From positions 65,192-116,031 of the forward strand of contig WVYQ01000008.1 in the NCBI GenBank assembly GCA_011772865.1: a stretch of DNA of 50,840 bases, read 5' to 3'. Shown one piece after another: positions 11,600 to 19,708 of this stretch (the first letter of the stretch is position 1; each line of letters starts with the position of its first letter). The DNA comes from Woeseiaceae bacterium. Lineage in GTDB: Bacteria > Pseudomonadota > Gammaproteobacteria > Steroidobacterales > Woeseiaceae. The notes under the pieces were generated by a model. It was given only the letters and a program-made list of their open reading frames with translations, had not been told where the DNA came from and made no database searches. The translations under genes were made by a program, and so were the position numbers.

Positions 11600-12751
11600 G
11601 TGACTGATTTTAATCCGAAAAAACCCTACAACGATCTGCCGGAACTGCCGCCGCCCCTCGAGTTGATCGAGACCACGGAGATTCTCAAGAGCTGCATCAA
11701 GGCGCGCGTCTCCCTGGCTGAACTCAAACAAGCGGCCGATCTGATTCCGAACGCCGCAGTCCTCGTCAACGCCCTGCCGCTGCTCGAGGCGCGCGCGAGT
11801 TCCGAAATCGAAAACATCGTCACGACGACCGACAAGCTGTTCGAGTTCGCCGACATCGCAGAAGACAAGGCTGATGCCGCGACCAAGGAAGCGTTGCGCT
11901 ATCGCACAGCGCTCTACGAGGGCAGCAAGATGGTTCGGCGGAACATGCTGACCACCGACATGGCGATACATATATGTAGCACTATCAAAGGGATAGAGCT
12001 GGATATTCGAGCAGAATCTGGGACAACGCTGAAAAGCCGGATGACCGGCGAAGTGATCTATACGCCGCCCGTTGGCCAGAAGCTGCTGCAACAGATGCTC
12101 GACAACTGGGCCGACTTCATGCACAACGCGGTCGAGATCGATCCGCTCGTGAGGATGGCAGTCCAGCACTACCAATTTGAGGCCATTCACCCGTTTGCCG
12201 ACGGTAATGGACGCACCGGACGCATCATGAACATCCTGTTCATCGTCCAGCACGGTCTGCTCAGCTCGCCAATTCTCTACCTGAGCCGCTACATCATCCA
12301 GCACAAGGCGGACTACTACCGCCTGCTCAAAGCCGTCACCCACGAACAGGACTGGCGGTCCTGGGTCCTCTTCATGCTGACGGGCGTGGAGGAGACGTGC
12401 TCCTGGACCACCGACAAGATCAAGGCCATTCGGGAGCTCATGGAGCATACGGCGGAATACACGCAGAGCATGCTGCCCAAGATCTATACCTGGGAGCTCG
12501 TCGAATTGCTGTTCAAGCAGCCCTACTGCCGCATCAACAACCTGGTCGATGCAGGTATCGCCAAGCGCCAGACTGCCTCGGTATACCTGAAGCAACTGTG
12601 CGAAATCGGCATCCTCAAGGAGATCAAGTCGGGACGAGAAAATATCTTCGTTCACCCGAAGTACATCGAACTCCTTACCGGCGAGGAGAACGTATGGGTG
12701 TATTACGCGGGCGCAGAAACAGAGCAGGAACAGACGGCAAAAACAGATTAA
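11600..12751 (+). CDS. Fic-family protein (class II, N-terminal inhibitory motif) with C-terminal winged helix
   Basis: Fic enzymes usually transfer AMP from ATP to a hydroxyl side chain of a target protein. The 383-residue product has an N-terminal Fic_N-type helical region and the inhibitory motif S67-x-x-x-E71-N72 (in ASSEIEN), which in class II Fic proteins blocks ATP gamma-phosphate placement. The catalytic loop is H197-P-F-A-D-G-N-G-R-T-G-R, followed by a C-terminal winged-helix-like segment (about 295-355, ELVELLFKQPYCRINNLVDAG, TASVYLKQLCEIGILKEI). All catalytic residues look intact. The start is GTG with GGAG eight bases upstream. It directly follows the 12-half-site operator array, so autorepression through the C-terminal domain is a reasonable inference. 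No separate antitoxin gene is adjacent. Confidence 0.92.
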   Translation: MTDFNPKKPYNDLPELPPPLELIETTEILKSCIKARVSLAELKQAADLIPNAAVLVNALPLLEARASSEIENIVTTTDKLFEFADIAEDKADAATKEALRYRTALYEGSKMVRRNMLTTDMAIHICSTIKGIELDIRAESGTTLKSRMTGEVIYTPPVGQKLLQQMLDNWADFMHNAVEIDPLVRMAVQHYQFEAIHPFADGNGRTGRIMNILFIVQHGLLSSPILYLSRYIIQHKADYYRLLKAVTHEQDWRSWVLFMLTGVEETCSWTTDKIKAIRELMEHTAEYTQSMLPKIYTWELVELLFKQPYCRINNLVDAGIAKRQTASVYLKQLCEIGILKEIKSGRENIFVHPKYIELLTGEENVWVYYAGAETEQEQTAKTD

Positions 12752-12756
12752 TTTGC

Positions 12757-12784
12757 TTGCCCTGTCGACCCGGTCGCTTAGAAT
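12757..12784 (+). promoter_or_regulatory. Candidate promoter with degenerate copy of the array site
   Basis: TTGCCC (12757-12762) and TAGAAT (12779-12784) are 16 bases apart and could be -35 and -10 elements for the membrane-protein gene at 12797. The spacer begins TGTCGA-N5-TCG (12763-12776), matching the 5-gap operator site of the upstream array except for its last three bases. Confidence 0.35.
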
Positions 12785-12796
12785 CGGCGGCTTGCA

Positions 12797-13645
12797 GTGG
12801 AGCCGCCCTTGACGATCGACCGCTATACCCTGTACCAGGTATTCAAGTACTCGTTGTATGCGTTCCTGGCGCTGAACGTGCACTGGTTCTTCGTTGAAGA
12901 GCACGCCGCCAACGAACTTCTCTACCCGAATGGCGTAGGTCTCGGTGATATCTATGCCGCTTACGTCGCCACGATAGACACGGCGGCCTGGGTCGTGCTC
13001 CTTCTGATGTTCGAACTCGAGACCTACATACTCGAGGACCGGCACTTTACGAAGAGGGTCACTTTGACTCTGCACACACTGCGCGTGATTTGCTATGCGC
13101 TTATCGTCCGTGCCTTCTTCGGCTACATCGGCAACCTGCAATCAGTGATGGACGTCAGTGTGATGGAGGGCGTCAGTGACCTTTGCGCACTGGTCAGCGA
13201 CGGTTGGTCGTATTCTCACGACTTCGAGGAATACACGGCGCTGACGCTGGCGAACTGCAGTGCATTCTCGACCGCTACGACGTTTCTGCAGTTCACTGAC
13301 GCCCGCGCCGTCGTCGACGTGACGGGACATATCAATATCGTCTGGCTCGCATGGACCGACGTCATCAATGCCGGCGTCTGGCTACTCGTCGTGCTCGTGC
13401 TGGAAATCGATGTCCGTCTGCAGGAAAAGAATCTCTACGAAGGGTTCATACTTCACGCCAGCGCGGTCACAAAAGTAATCCTGTACGGGATTCTTCTTCT
13501 TGCTGCCGTCTACTGGGGGTTCTACGGTGATTTTGTCGATTTCTGGGACGCGTTCCTGTGGCTGCTCGCGTTCTTTTTCATCGAAATGAATGTTGTGGAG
13601 TGGCGCAAAGAAGTTCTCGAGGAACAGCAGGCAGCGTCAGGGTAG
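12797..13645 (+). CDS. Polytopic membrane protein of unknown function
   Basis: The 282-residue product has about six hydrophobic segments (near residues 12-32, 50-70, 88-108, 180-203, 214-235 and 240-258) separated by acidic loops. It ends in a charged tail (EWRKEVLEEQQAASG). No enzyme motif or transporter signature is recognised. The second half contains NIVWLAWTDVINAGVWLLVV and VTKVILYGILLLAAVYWGF, which look like paired helices. The start is uncertain: GTG 12797 (used here) or TTG 12809. It follows fic by 45 bp on the same strand and converges with the small gene at 13637 with a 9-bp overlap. A link to Fic function would be speculative. Confidence 0.72.
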   Translation: MEPPLTIDRYTLYQVFKYSLYAFLALNVHWFFVEEHAANELLYPNGVGLGDIYAAYVATIDTAAWVVLLLMFELETYILEDRHFTKRVTLTLHTLRVICYALIVRAFFGYIGNLQSVMDVSVMEGVSDLCALVSDGWSYSHDFEEYTALTLANCSAFSTATTFLQFTDARAVVDVTGHINIVWLAWTDVINAGVWLLVVLVLEIDVRLQEKNLYEGFILHASAVTKVILYGILLLAAVYWGFYGDFVDFWDAFLWLLAFFFIEMNVVEWRKEVLEEQQAASG

Positions 13646-14032
13646 TACCTCGATCCGTGGATCGGCATTGTCCACAAGCGCCGGGTCCTGGACTTTCAAC
13701 TGGATCAACGCGTGCGCAGCGTCCAGGGTCACGAGATAAGGGTGCCAGCGATCATCCTCATTTCGCTGGTAATAGCCCGACACTTCCCAACCATCACCAG
13801 CACGGTAAATATACGTTTTGCCAACCTTGCGATCCGGCGCCAGCGGGTCGACGATCCGGATATCGCCGGCGGCGACGATTGTTTCGAGATGTTTGCGCGC
13901 GGCAGCGACCGCTGCTTCCTGCAACTGCCGCTCCACTCCGGGCGCCGGGTTCGTAATCCACTGGTACGACAGGAAAGCGACGATCAGCCCAACACCGAAC
14001 GCAAATACGAAACGGCCAACACGATGGTTCAT
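13637..14032 (-). CDS. Small membrane-anchored protein of unknown function
   Basis: 131 residues with an N-terminal signal anchor (VGRFVFAFGVGLIVAFLSYQW, residues about 5-25) and a presumably periplasmic domain. That domain begins with a helix (GVERQLQEAAVAAARKHLETIV) and continues as a beta-rich stretch (KTYIYRAGDGWEVSGYYQR, WHPYLVTLDAAHALIQLKV). I do not recognise the family. ATG 14032 is chosen because it sits 5 bases after the queE stop; the longer frame to 14287 would lie inside queE. It is the last gene of the overlapping minus-strand run that contains queC and queE, but its sequence shows no obvious link to queuosine synthesis. Confidence 0.7.
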   Translation of the reverse strand: MNHRVGRFVFAFGVGLIVAFLSYQWITNPAPGVERQLQEAAVAAARKHLETIVAAGDIRIVDPLAPDRKVGKTYIYRAGDGWEVSGYYQRNEDDRWHPYLVTLDAAHALIQLKVQDPALVDNADPRIEVLP

Positions 14033-14037
14033 GGTCG

Positions 14038-14682
14038 TTAGTCTATCCCGATGATCTTGTGAGTCTGCAAGCTCAGTTTCCAGTGCGGATGCGCCAGGCA
14101 GTATTCGATCGATGCGCGCGTGTGCTCGTCGATGTTCTCGTCGTGCAGCGGCTGTAAGAAAAAATGTTCGAAATTCAGGGCCTCGAAATTCTCGGGTCGG
14201 GCCGCCGATTCCATTTGTGGGTAGACCAGTTTCAGCTCGTTCCCGGACTGCTGTACAAGCGGTGCGTTCGCCTTGGGGCTGACACACAGCCAGTCGATCC
14301 CGGCGGGCGCGGCAATCGTACCGTTGCTCTCCACACCGACTTCGAAACCGGCTGCATGCAGCGCGTCGATCGCGGGCTCATCGAGTTGCAGCAGCGGCTC
14401 ACCGCCAGTGCAAACGACATAGGGCCGACTGCCAGCACCTTGACCCGGCCATATTGCGGCTACCGCACTCGCAAGATCGCTGGCCGTTTCAAACTTGCCG
14501 CCGCCGGGCCCATCTGTACCCACAAACTCGGTATCGCAGAACTTGCAGGTCGCTTCGGCACGGTCTTTCTCACGTCCCGACCAGAGATTGCAACCTGCGA
14601 ATCGCAGAAAGACCGCGGGACGCCCAGTATGTGCGCCCTCGCCCTGCAGCGTGTAATACATTTCCTTGACCGAATATGTCAT
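14038..14682 (-). CDS. queE: 7-carboxy-7-deazaguanine synthase (radical SAM)
   Basis: Converts 6-carboxy-tetrahydropterin to 7-carboxy-7-deazaguanine, the committed ring contraction in queuosine (preQ0) synthesis. The 214-residue protein has the QueE-specific iron-sulfur motif with a long first spacing: C31, then C46-K-F-C49 (C-x14-C-x2-C), instead of the common radical-SAM C-x3-C-x2-C. YTLQGEGAHTGRPAVFLRFAGC at residues 10-31 and the SAM-binding VCTGGEPLLQ block are also present. The start overlaps the queC stop (ATGA), indicating translational coupling. The operon's queD and queF partners are not in this window. Confidence 0.96.
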   Translation of the reverse strand: MTYSVKEMYYTLQGEGAHTGRPAVFLRFAGCNLWSGREKDRAEATCKFCDTEFVGTDGPGGGKFETASDLASAVAAIWPGQGAGSRPYVVCTGGEPLLQLDEPAIDALHAAGFEVGVESNGTIAAPAGIDWLCVSPKANAPLVQQSGNELKLVYPQMESAARPENFEALNFEHFFLQPLHDENIDEHTRASIEYCLAHPHWKLSLQTHKIIGID

Positions 14683-15359
14683 ACGTCAGCGACGAGCGGA
14701 TCGGAAACGCCAGCCTCTTCAAATCCCTTCGCGCGCAACCGGCATGCAGGACATTGACCACACGGGGGACGAGTCCCGTTATAGCAGGTATGCGTGAGCG
14801 CCATCGCATCCAGTGCACCCAGATCGCGCGCAAGCTCCACAGTTTCCTTCTTGGAGAGGTGCATCAGCGGCGTATGAATCGTCACCTCGCTCTCCATACC
14901 GAGACGCAAAGCCTGTTGTAGCGCTTTGATCGTTTCCTCACGGCAATCCGGGTAGCCACTGTAATCCGTTTGCGCGACACCGGTGACGAGATTTGGCACA
15001 TCGCGCTGCCACGCATACGCCGCAGCGTAGGTCAGGAAGACGAGATTGCGCCCGGGCACGAACGTGTTCGGCAACCCGGTTCGATCGTCAATCGCACCCT
15101 CCACCTCGATCGCCGACTCGGTCAGAGCGTCTCCGCCCAGCGCGTTGAACGTATCTATCGGCAGGCAGACATGGGCAACGCCCGCATCCTCCGCCACGGC
15201 CGCCGCACATTCGAGCTCAATTCGGTGGCGCTGGCCATAGTCGAACGAGATCGCCGTCACGGCATCACGCCCGAACTCGCGGATAGCCCAGTGGAGGCAG
15301 GTCGTCGAATCCTGGCCGCCCGACAACAGTACCAGCGCTTTTTGGTTTTGCCGGCTCAT
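14679..15359 (-). CDS. queC: 7-cyano-7-deazaguanine synthase
   Basis: ATP-dependent conversion of 7-carboxy-7-deazaguanine to preQ0, the step after QueE. The 226-residue protein carries the PP-loop SGGQDSTT (residues 13-20) for ATP binding and a C-terminal zinc site C-Y-N-G-T-R-P-P-C-G-Q-C-P-A-C-R. The SFDYGQRHRIEL block near residue 39 is typical of the family. Both ends overlap neighbours: its ATG overlaps the SDR stop as ATGA, and its stop overlaps the queE start as ATGA. Expression is therefore likely tied to the upstream SDR gene and to whatever promoter drives the run. Confidence 0.97.
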   Translation of the reverse strand: MSRQNQKALVLLSGGQDSTTCLHWAIREFGRDAVTAISFDYGQRHRIELECAAAVAEDAGVAHVCLPIDTFNALGGDALTESAIEVEGAIDDRTGLPNTFVPGRNLVFLTYAAAYAWQRDVPNLVTGVAQTDYSGYPDCREETIKALQQALRLGMESEVTIHTPLMHLSKKETVELARDLGALDAMALTHTCYNGTRPPCGQCPACRLRAKGFEEAGVSDPLVADV

Positions 15360-16438
15360 TCGCGCTCACCTGTCGGCTTCTCCATGAGCGCCTTCTCGAA
15401 TTCGTTGTAATCGGGTCCCGTGTGCGTGACCAGGTAGTCTTGCGTCAACTCCTCAGACACGCGCCACAGCTGTTCCGCCATCGCTTCGTTATGCAAGTGC
15501 CCCTCGCTGATTCTGACGGCGTTGCAGTCTTCGAAGTACTTGCCGCTCGTTGATCCGAGCCCCGGATTCGTCGCCACATAACAGGATGTTGCAGCGCCCT
15601 GCTCTACGGTTCTGGTGCCGCCAAGGGCTGCGAGCAGCGCAAACCCGGTCTGGCTGAACCAGCCCATGTGGCGGTCGATCTCGGTGTTGATTACGCCCGG
15701 GTGCAGCGCGTTCGCAGTGATACGTGTGCCCCTCAGCATCTTGCCGAGCTGCAGCGCGAACAACACATTCGCAAGTTTCGAGTGTCCATAGGCGCGGCGG
15801 TCTCCGTACTCACGACTCGCCGACAGGTCATCGAACTCGATGCCGCGCGCGGGCGCATCCTTGTAAGCCGTGCGACTCGCGACGACGACGATTCTTCCCT
15901 GGTTCGCCATGTAGAGGCGGCCGAGGAGCCGGTTGACCAGTACGAAGTGTCCGATGTGGTTAATCGCAAAGTGCTTCTCGATGCCATTGACCAGTTCGCG
16001 CCGACCGCCGCCGCCCAGGTACCCGGCATTGCAGATCAGCATGTCGGGGGGCGCGTTCAGAGACCGAATCGCGTTCGCACAGTCGACAACGGAGTCGAGG
16101 TCCGACAACTCGAGTTGCACTGGCGTCGTGACCCCGATGACGTTGCTGCAGGCCTCCCGGGCCCTCTCGAGCGAACGGCTGGTGCCGACAACATAGGCGC
16201 CGCGGAGCGCCAGGACACGCATGGTCTCGAACCCGATACCGGAGGTGCATCCCGTCACCACAGCAAGCTTGCCGTTGAGGTCTATCCCTTCCGTTACCTC
16301 TTCCGCTGTTGATTCCGCATCGAAATTGCTCCGGGGAACGCCCGGCGCCGGACTGCTGCCCGCGCCGCCACACCCGCCGGCAGAGCCGGCCAGCAGCACG
16401 GCCCCGGCACGCTTGAGAAAGTCTCTGCGGTCAGTCAT
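15356..16438 (-). CDS. SDR-family oxidoreductase with Tat-like leader
   Basis: The 360-residue product begins MTDRRDFLKRAGAVLLAGSAGGCGG. This is a twin-arginine leader (D-R-R-D-F-L-K), followed by a hydrophobic stretch and a possible lipobox cysteine. The rest is a short-chain dehydrogenase: the Rossmann glycine motif TGCTSGIG, the NAG-type motif CNAGYLGGG, and the active-site Tyr/Lys as Y-G-H-S-K in RRAYGHSKLANV, preceded by a serine in VVASRTAYK. Size and sequence resemble retinol-dehydrogenase/protochlorophyllide-reductase-like SDRs; the substrate is unknown. A Tat-exported SDR needing NAD(P) is unusual. I chose ATG 16438 because it gives the complete Tat motif and overlaps the upstream small gene by 8 bp. 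Confidence 0.88.
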   Translation of the reverse strand: MTDRRDFLKRAGAVLLAGSAGGCGGAGSSPAPGVPRSNFDAESTAEEVTEGIDLNGKLAVVTGCTSGIGFETMRVLALRGAYVVGTSRSLERAREACSNVIGVTTPVQLELSDLDSVVDCANAIRSLNAPPDMLICNAGYLGGGGRRELVNGIEKHFAINHIGHFVLVNRLLGRLYMANQGRIVVVASRTAYKDAPARGIEFDDLSASREYGDRRAYGHSKLANVLFALQLGKMLRGTRITANALHPGVINTEIDRHMGWFSQTGFALLAALGGTRTVEQGAATSCYVATNPGLGSTSGKYFEDCNAVRISEGHLHNEAMAEQLWRVSEELTQDYLVTHTGPDYNEFEKALMEKPTGERE

Positions 16439-16730
16439 CAAATAGCGCGTCGAGGGCTGCGCGAGCCTGGTCCTCTTCGTCCTTTCGCTTGGCATCGAAG
16501 GCCGCATCGCTCGGCTTGAACCAGTCGCAGAAGTTGGGACGATCTTTTTCGGCGACGTCCTCGGCGCCGTCTTCACGGCACTGCCGCGGTACCCCCGGAT
16601 CGTAATTCACGCACATTTTGCAGACGTGCAGATAGTTACTGCACTCAGGACATTCGTCCTGCCGCGAGAACGGGAGCGACAGCGCCTCGAGCGAGGCGCC
16701 GCAGCGATAACAACTGATGTCGTGGGCCAT
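16431..16730 (-). CDS. Small Cys-rich (zinc-ribbon-like) protein
   Basis: 99-residue soluble protein with two or more cysteine pairs: C-Y-R-C near residue 7, C-P-E-C near 28, C-K-M-C near 37, plus isolated Cys at 52 and 66. The first two pairs look like a zinc ribbon. The C-terminal third (FDAKRKDEEDQARAALDALFDD) is a charged helix. I do not know a function; it may bind metal or act as a chaperone or adaptor. It overlaps the SDR start by 8 bp and follows the DUF885 gene by 23 bp, so it is probably cotranscribed with both. Confidence 0.8.
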   Translation of the reverse strand: MAHDISCYRCGASLEALSLPFSRQDECPECSNYLHVCKMCVNYDPGVPRQCREDGAEDVAEKDRPNFCDWFKPSDAAFDAKRKDEEDQARAALDALFDD

Positions 16731-16753
16731 ACCGCGAAGTATAGCCCGTCCCA

Positions 16754-18505
16754 CTAGTTCATCTGGCTCGGGACGAAATCCTCCATCACCGACGCCTTGA
16801 GAATCTCGGGCGGCAACATGCCCTGGTCGAGTACGAAGTCGTGAAACGCCTGCTGGTCGAAGCGGTCCTGCAGCCTGACCTCGACCTGGGCGCGCAACGC
16901 CTGCATCTTGTTGTAGCCATAGTAATAGGCGGTTGCCTGCCCCGGCATGCGATAGGTGTAGCGATCGATCTCGTTTTGCGCCCAGGACTCGCCGATCCCG
17001 ATATCCTCGATGATCAGCCGCCTGGCCTCCTCCGGCGTGATCAGGCCGAGATTCAGCATCGGGTCGAGGAACATGCGAGCGGCGCGCATGAGCCGATACT
17101 GCAAGCTGATTAGCTGGCCCTCGACCGGCAGGTAGGGCCGGACGATCGCCTCCGCGTACAAGCCCCAGCCTTCGATATTTGCGCTGTTGATTGCGAAGAC
17201 TGCGCGCGTGATCGACACGCCCGATTCGACAACGCTCGAAAACTGCATTTCGTGCCCCGGTCTTGCCTCGTGCGCAGTCAGGGTCCATGCCCCGGCTTCA
17301 TACGTATCGTCGGTCTGTCGCCAGCTGCCGTCTTCGTTTTTCTCGAGCAGCGGGATGACGAAATACGGGTACTCGCCCGTATTCCCGATCAGTCGGGGCG
17401 GTTGAAGATGGGGCGCGGGTATGGCCGCCGTTTCGGCAGCGCTCGCAAAGCGGATGCCGGCATCCCGCTCCGGCAGGGTCACAAGATTTTCGCGGACGAT
17501 GATCTCTTCGATATCACGGAGTACAGCGTGGTAGTGATCGAGCAGCTTGTCTCCGTCAATCGGGCCATCCTTCTTGAGCCGTGCGATGACTTCGCGATAG
17601 TTATTGGTGTCGTAGTCGAACTTCTTCGCAACGATAGGCGCAAGCGCCTCCATCTCGTTGCGGATGTCCATGTAGCCCTTGGTCGCCTGCTCGATCAGCT
17701 CATAGGGTGACGCCTCGACGCCCCAGTTCTTGAGTGCGTCCTGGTACATCACGGCCGGCAGGCGGAAGTCGTCACGAGCGCGCGGCAGGATCTCGGCTTC
17801 CACCCATTCGCTGTAGTCGCGCAGCTGGCCAGCTAGCGTTGCATAAGTGTCTTGCCAGCCATCCAGGTCTGTCCCTGCGAGCAGCTCCTCGATGCCCGAT
17901 ATGAATGTCTCGGTATCTTTGAGGTCCTGCTCGACTTCGCCGCGATAGGGTCCGACCAGGCTGTCATCACCGAACTTCTCGATCGACTGCTGTTTGGCAA
18001 GCTCGGTAAATGGCGTGTAGCCGTCCCTGAGGCCCGCATACTTCTCCATCCGCACAACCGCGGCCGGGTAACGGTCACGCGACACTTGCGGATCGATCAA
18101 CGCGCGCATTGCGTTAAAAATCGTCTGGTTGACATTCGTGTACGGCAGCATGTGATCTTCCTCCAGCTGCATCGTCACCAGGTTGTCCCTGCCCGCCTTG
18201 ATGAGGATGCCGAGATCCTGCCGGACCTTGAGATCTGTCTCCGCCTCGAGCCGGCGCTCGAGTTCGGCAACAGTATCCTCGATGAGCTTCCTGGCACGGT
18301 CCTGGTATCCCGGGCTCAGGTCGGTAATTTCCTCATCAAGTCCGTCGATGCCCATGCTGCCGGCCCCTTCGGGAGCCAATTCTGCGAACACGGCCAGCAC
18401 TACCTGCGCGTGTTCATTGCTTTTGTCGACCCAGCTCGTATCCGCTGGAAATGCGCTGCCGGCCAGCAGGCACAGGATCGCAGCCAAAGATAATTTGCGT
18501 TGCAT
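16754..18505 (-). CDS. DUF885 family secreted metallopeptidase-like protein
   Basis: 583-residue protein with a signal peptide (MQRKLSLAAILCLLAGSAFPA) and the DUF885 hallmark H-E-A-R-P-G-H-E-M (HExxPGH), a presumed zinc-binding motif near residue 420. Mostly helical composition and length match the family, whose members are annotated as secreted peptidase-like proteins; the substrate is unknown. The start is ATG 18505, with GGGGGA seven bases upstream. It is the first gene of the minus-strand run leading through queC/queE. The AT-rich stretch at 18587-18660 just upstream is a likely promoter region for this run. Confidence 0.88.
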   Translation of the reverse strand: MQRKLSLAAILCLLAGSAFPADTSWVDKSNEHAQVVLAVFAELAPEGAGSMGIDGLDEEITDLSPGYQDRARKLIEDTVAELERRLEAETDLKVRQDLGILIKAGRDNLVTMQLEEDHMLPYTNVNQTIFNAMRALIDPQVSRDRYPAAVVRMEKYAGLRDGYTPFTELAKQQSIEKFGDDSLVGPYRGEVEQDLKDTETFISGIEELLAGTDLDGWQDTYATLAGQLRDYSEWVEAEILPRARDDFRLPAVMYQDALKNWGVEASPYELIEQATKGYMDIRNEMEALAPIVAKKFDYDTNNYREVIARLKKDGPIDGDKLLDHYHAVLRDIEEIIVRENLVTLPERDAGIRFASAAETAAIPAPHLQPPRLIGNTGEYPYFVIPLLEKNEDGSWRQTDDTYEAGAWTLTAHEARPGHEMQFSSVVESGVSITRAVFAINSANIEGWGLYAEAIVRPYLPVEGQLISLQYRLMRAARMFLDPMLNLGLITPEEARRLIIEDIGIGESWAQNEIDRYTYRMPGQATAYYYGYNKMQALRAQVEVRLQDRFDQQAFHDFVLDQGMLPPEILKASVMEDFVPSQMN

Positions 18506-18586
18506 CGGGTGTCCCCCATCCATTCTGCGCAGTTGCGCGACGTTCCTTAGATGCCGCTCGAGACGATTTGGACTCATTGCCGGCGA

Positions 18587-18660
18587 TTTTTTTTCGACGC
18601 CCGGGCAACAATCTGATTTTTTTACTTTAAATAGTTATTTTAAATTATTGTTTTATAACA
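18587..18660. promoter_or_regulatory. AT-rich pocket upstream of the DUF885-que run
   Basis: A markedly A/T-rich stretch (T-runs at 18588-18595 and 18617-18623, then alternating A/T blocks) in otherwise GC-rich sequence. It spans the end of the alcohol dehydrogenase gene (stop at 18645) and the region upstream of the DUF885 gene. On the minus strand it could supply promoter or UP-element sequence for DUF885 and the genes behind it, and a terminator-like T-run for the dehydrogenase. Exact -35/-10 elements are not clear. Confidence 0.4.
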
Positions 18661-19658
18661 ATTACTTTTGATCCACGAACATGCCCATTGCGCAAATCGT
18701 TGAGGGCCTCGTTCGCATTTTCCAGCGCATAGGTCTGCACGTTGACGCGCAGCGGAATTGCAGCGGCTATCGGCAGGAACTCGGCGATGTCCCGTCGCGT
18801 CACGTTCGCGACCGACTTGATTTCCTTTTCCTTCCAGAGGTGGTGCTCGTAGCTGATCGACGCCATCAGTTCGCGATCGTGATCTTCCTTGCGAATTGCG
18901 TTGATGACGAGCCTGCCCCCAGGCCTCAGGTGCTCGAGGGCCGCGAGCACGGGTTTCCAGGCCGGCGTCGTGTCGATAATGGCCTGTGGGGCCTCTGGCG
19001 GGCTCGCATCGGTTGTTCCGCACCAATCGGCGCCAAGTTCACGCGCGAATTCACGTTCGTGGCCGCTCCGCGCAAAGACGAATACCGGGCTCGACGGATA
19101 CAGATGCTTGGCCAGTTGCAGGACCAGGTGGCCGGAGCCGCCGAAACCCGTCAATCCCAGGATCTGCCCATCCTCGAGCCGGGCAAGTCGCAAGGAACGA
19201 TAACCAACACCGCCGGCACACAGGAGCGGCGCGGCCTCGGCATCGCTGAACGACGGCGGTATCGGGTACGCATAGTCTTCCGGAACCGTCATGAACTCTG
19301 CATAGCCGCCGTTCTCATCCCTGCCCGTTGCGCGAAAATCGTCGGAAATGTTCTCAGTGTCGGAGCCATCGGACGAATGAATCCAACCGACGCCGACGCG
19401 GTCGCCGATGGCGTGGACCGAGCAATCTGCCCCGACTTCCGCAACGCGGCCCACGGCTTCGTGGCCCGGAACGACCGGTAGCCTCGGCGGTGGCGTGCGG
19501 CCCTCGATCTCGTCGAGTTCGGTATGACAGACGCCGCAGACGCTGACCTCGATCAAGATCTCACCGCTTGACGGCTCCGGGCGCGGTATGTCCTCCAGGC
19601 TGAGCGGTCGGTCGCTCACGTCCATACTGGCAATCGATTTCAGCAGCATCGCTCGCAT
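18645..19658 (-). CDS. Zinc-dependent alcohol dehydrogenase lacking the structural zinc site
   Basis: 337-residue medium-chain dehydrogenase/reductase. Catalytic zinc ligands are visible as C44-H-T-E-L, G65-H66-E67 and C147. The nucleotide-binding motif is GFGGSGH at residues 171-177. In the family the loop at about 92-112 normally contains four cysteines holding a structural zinc; here it reads WIHSSDGSDTENISDDF with no cysteine. The rest resembles AdhA-like NAD(P)-dependent alcohol dehydrogenases, but the substrate is not known. The start is ATG 19658, with AAAGGA upstream. It is divergent from the lipoprotein gene at 19709, and the 50 bp between them must contain both promoters. Confidence 0.9.
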   Translation of the reverse strand: MRAMLLKSIASMDVSDRPLSLEDIPRPEPSSGEILIEVSVCGVCHTELDEIEGRTPPPRLPVVPGHEAVGRVAEVGADCSVHAIGDRVGVGWIHSSDGSDTENISDDFRATGRDENGGYAEFMTVPEDYAYPIPPSFSDAEAAPLLCAGGVGYRSLRLARLEDGQILGLTGFGGSGHLVLQLAKHLYPSSPVFVFARSGHEREFARELGADWCGTTDASPPEAPQAIIDTTPAWKPVLAALEHLRPGGRLVINAIRKEDHDRELMASISYEHHLWKEKEIKSVANVTRRDIAEFLPIAAAIPLRVNVQTYALENANEALNDLRNGHVRGSKVIVIKQ

Positions 19659-19708
19659 GGCACGGTCCTTTACGTCGGTACCAGCAGTGTATATGGTGCC
19701 GCGGCCCG

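Noticed and set aside
11342-13141. 599-codon open frame on the minus strand across the operator array and the Fic gene
   Set aside because: It is antisense to the clearly recognisable Fic gene, shows no family features, and reads through the repeats. Its length reflects GC-rich codon structure of the real gene.
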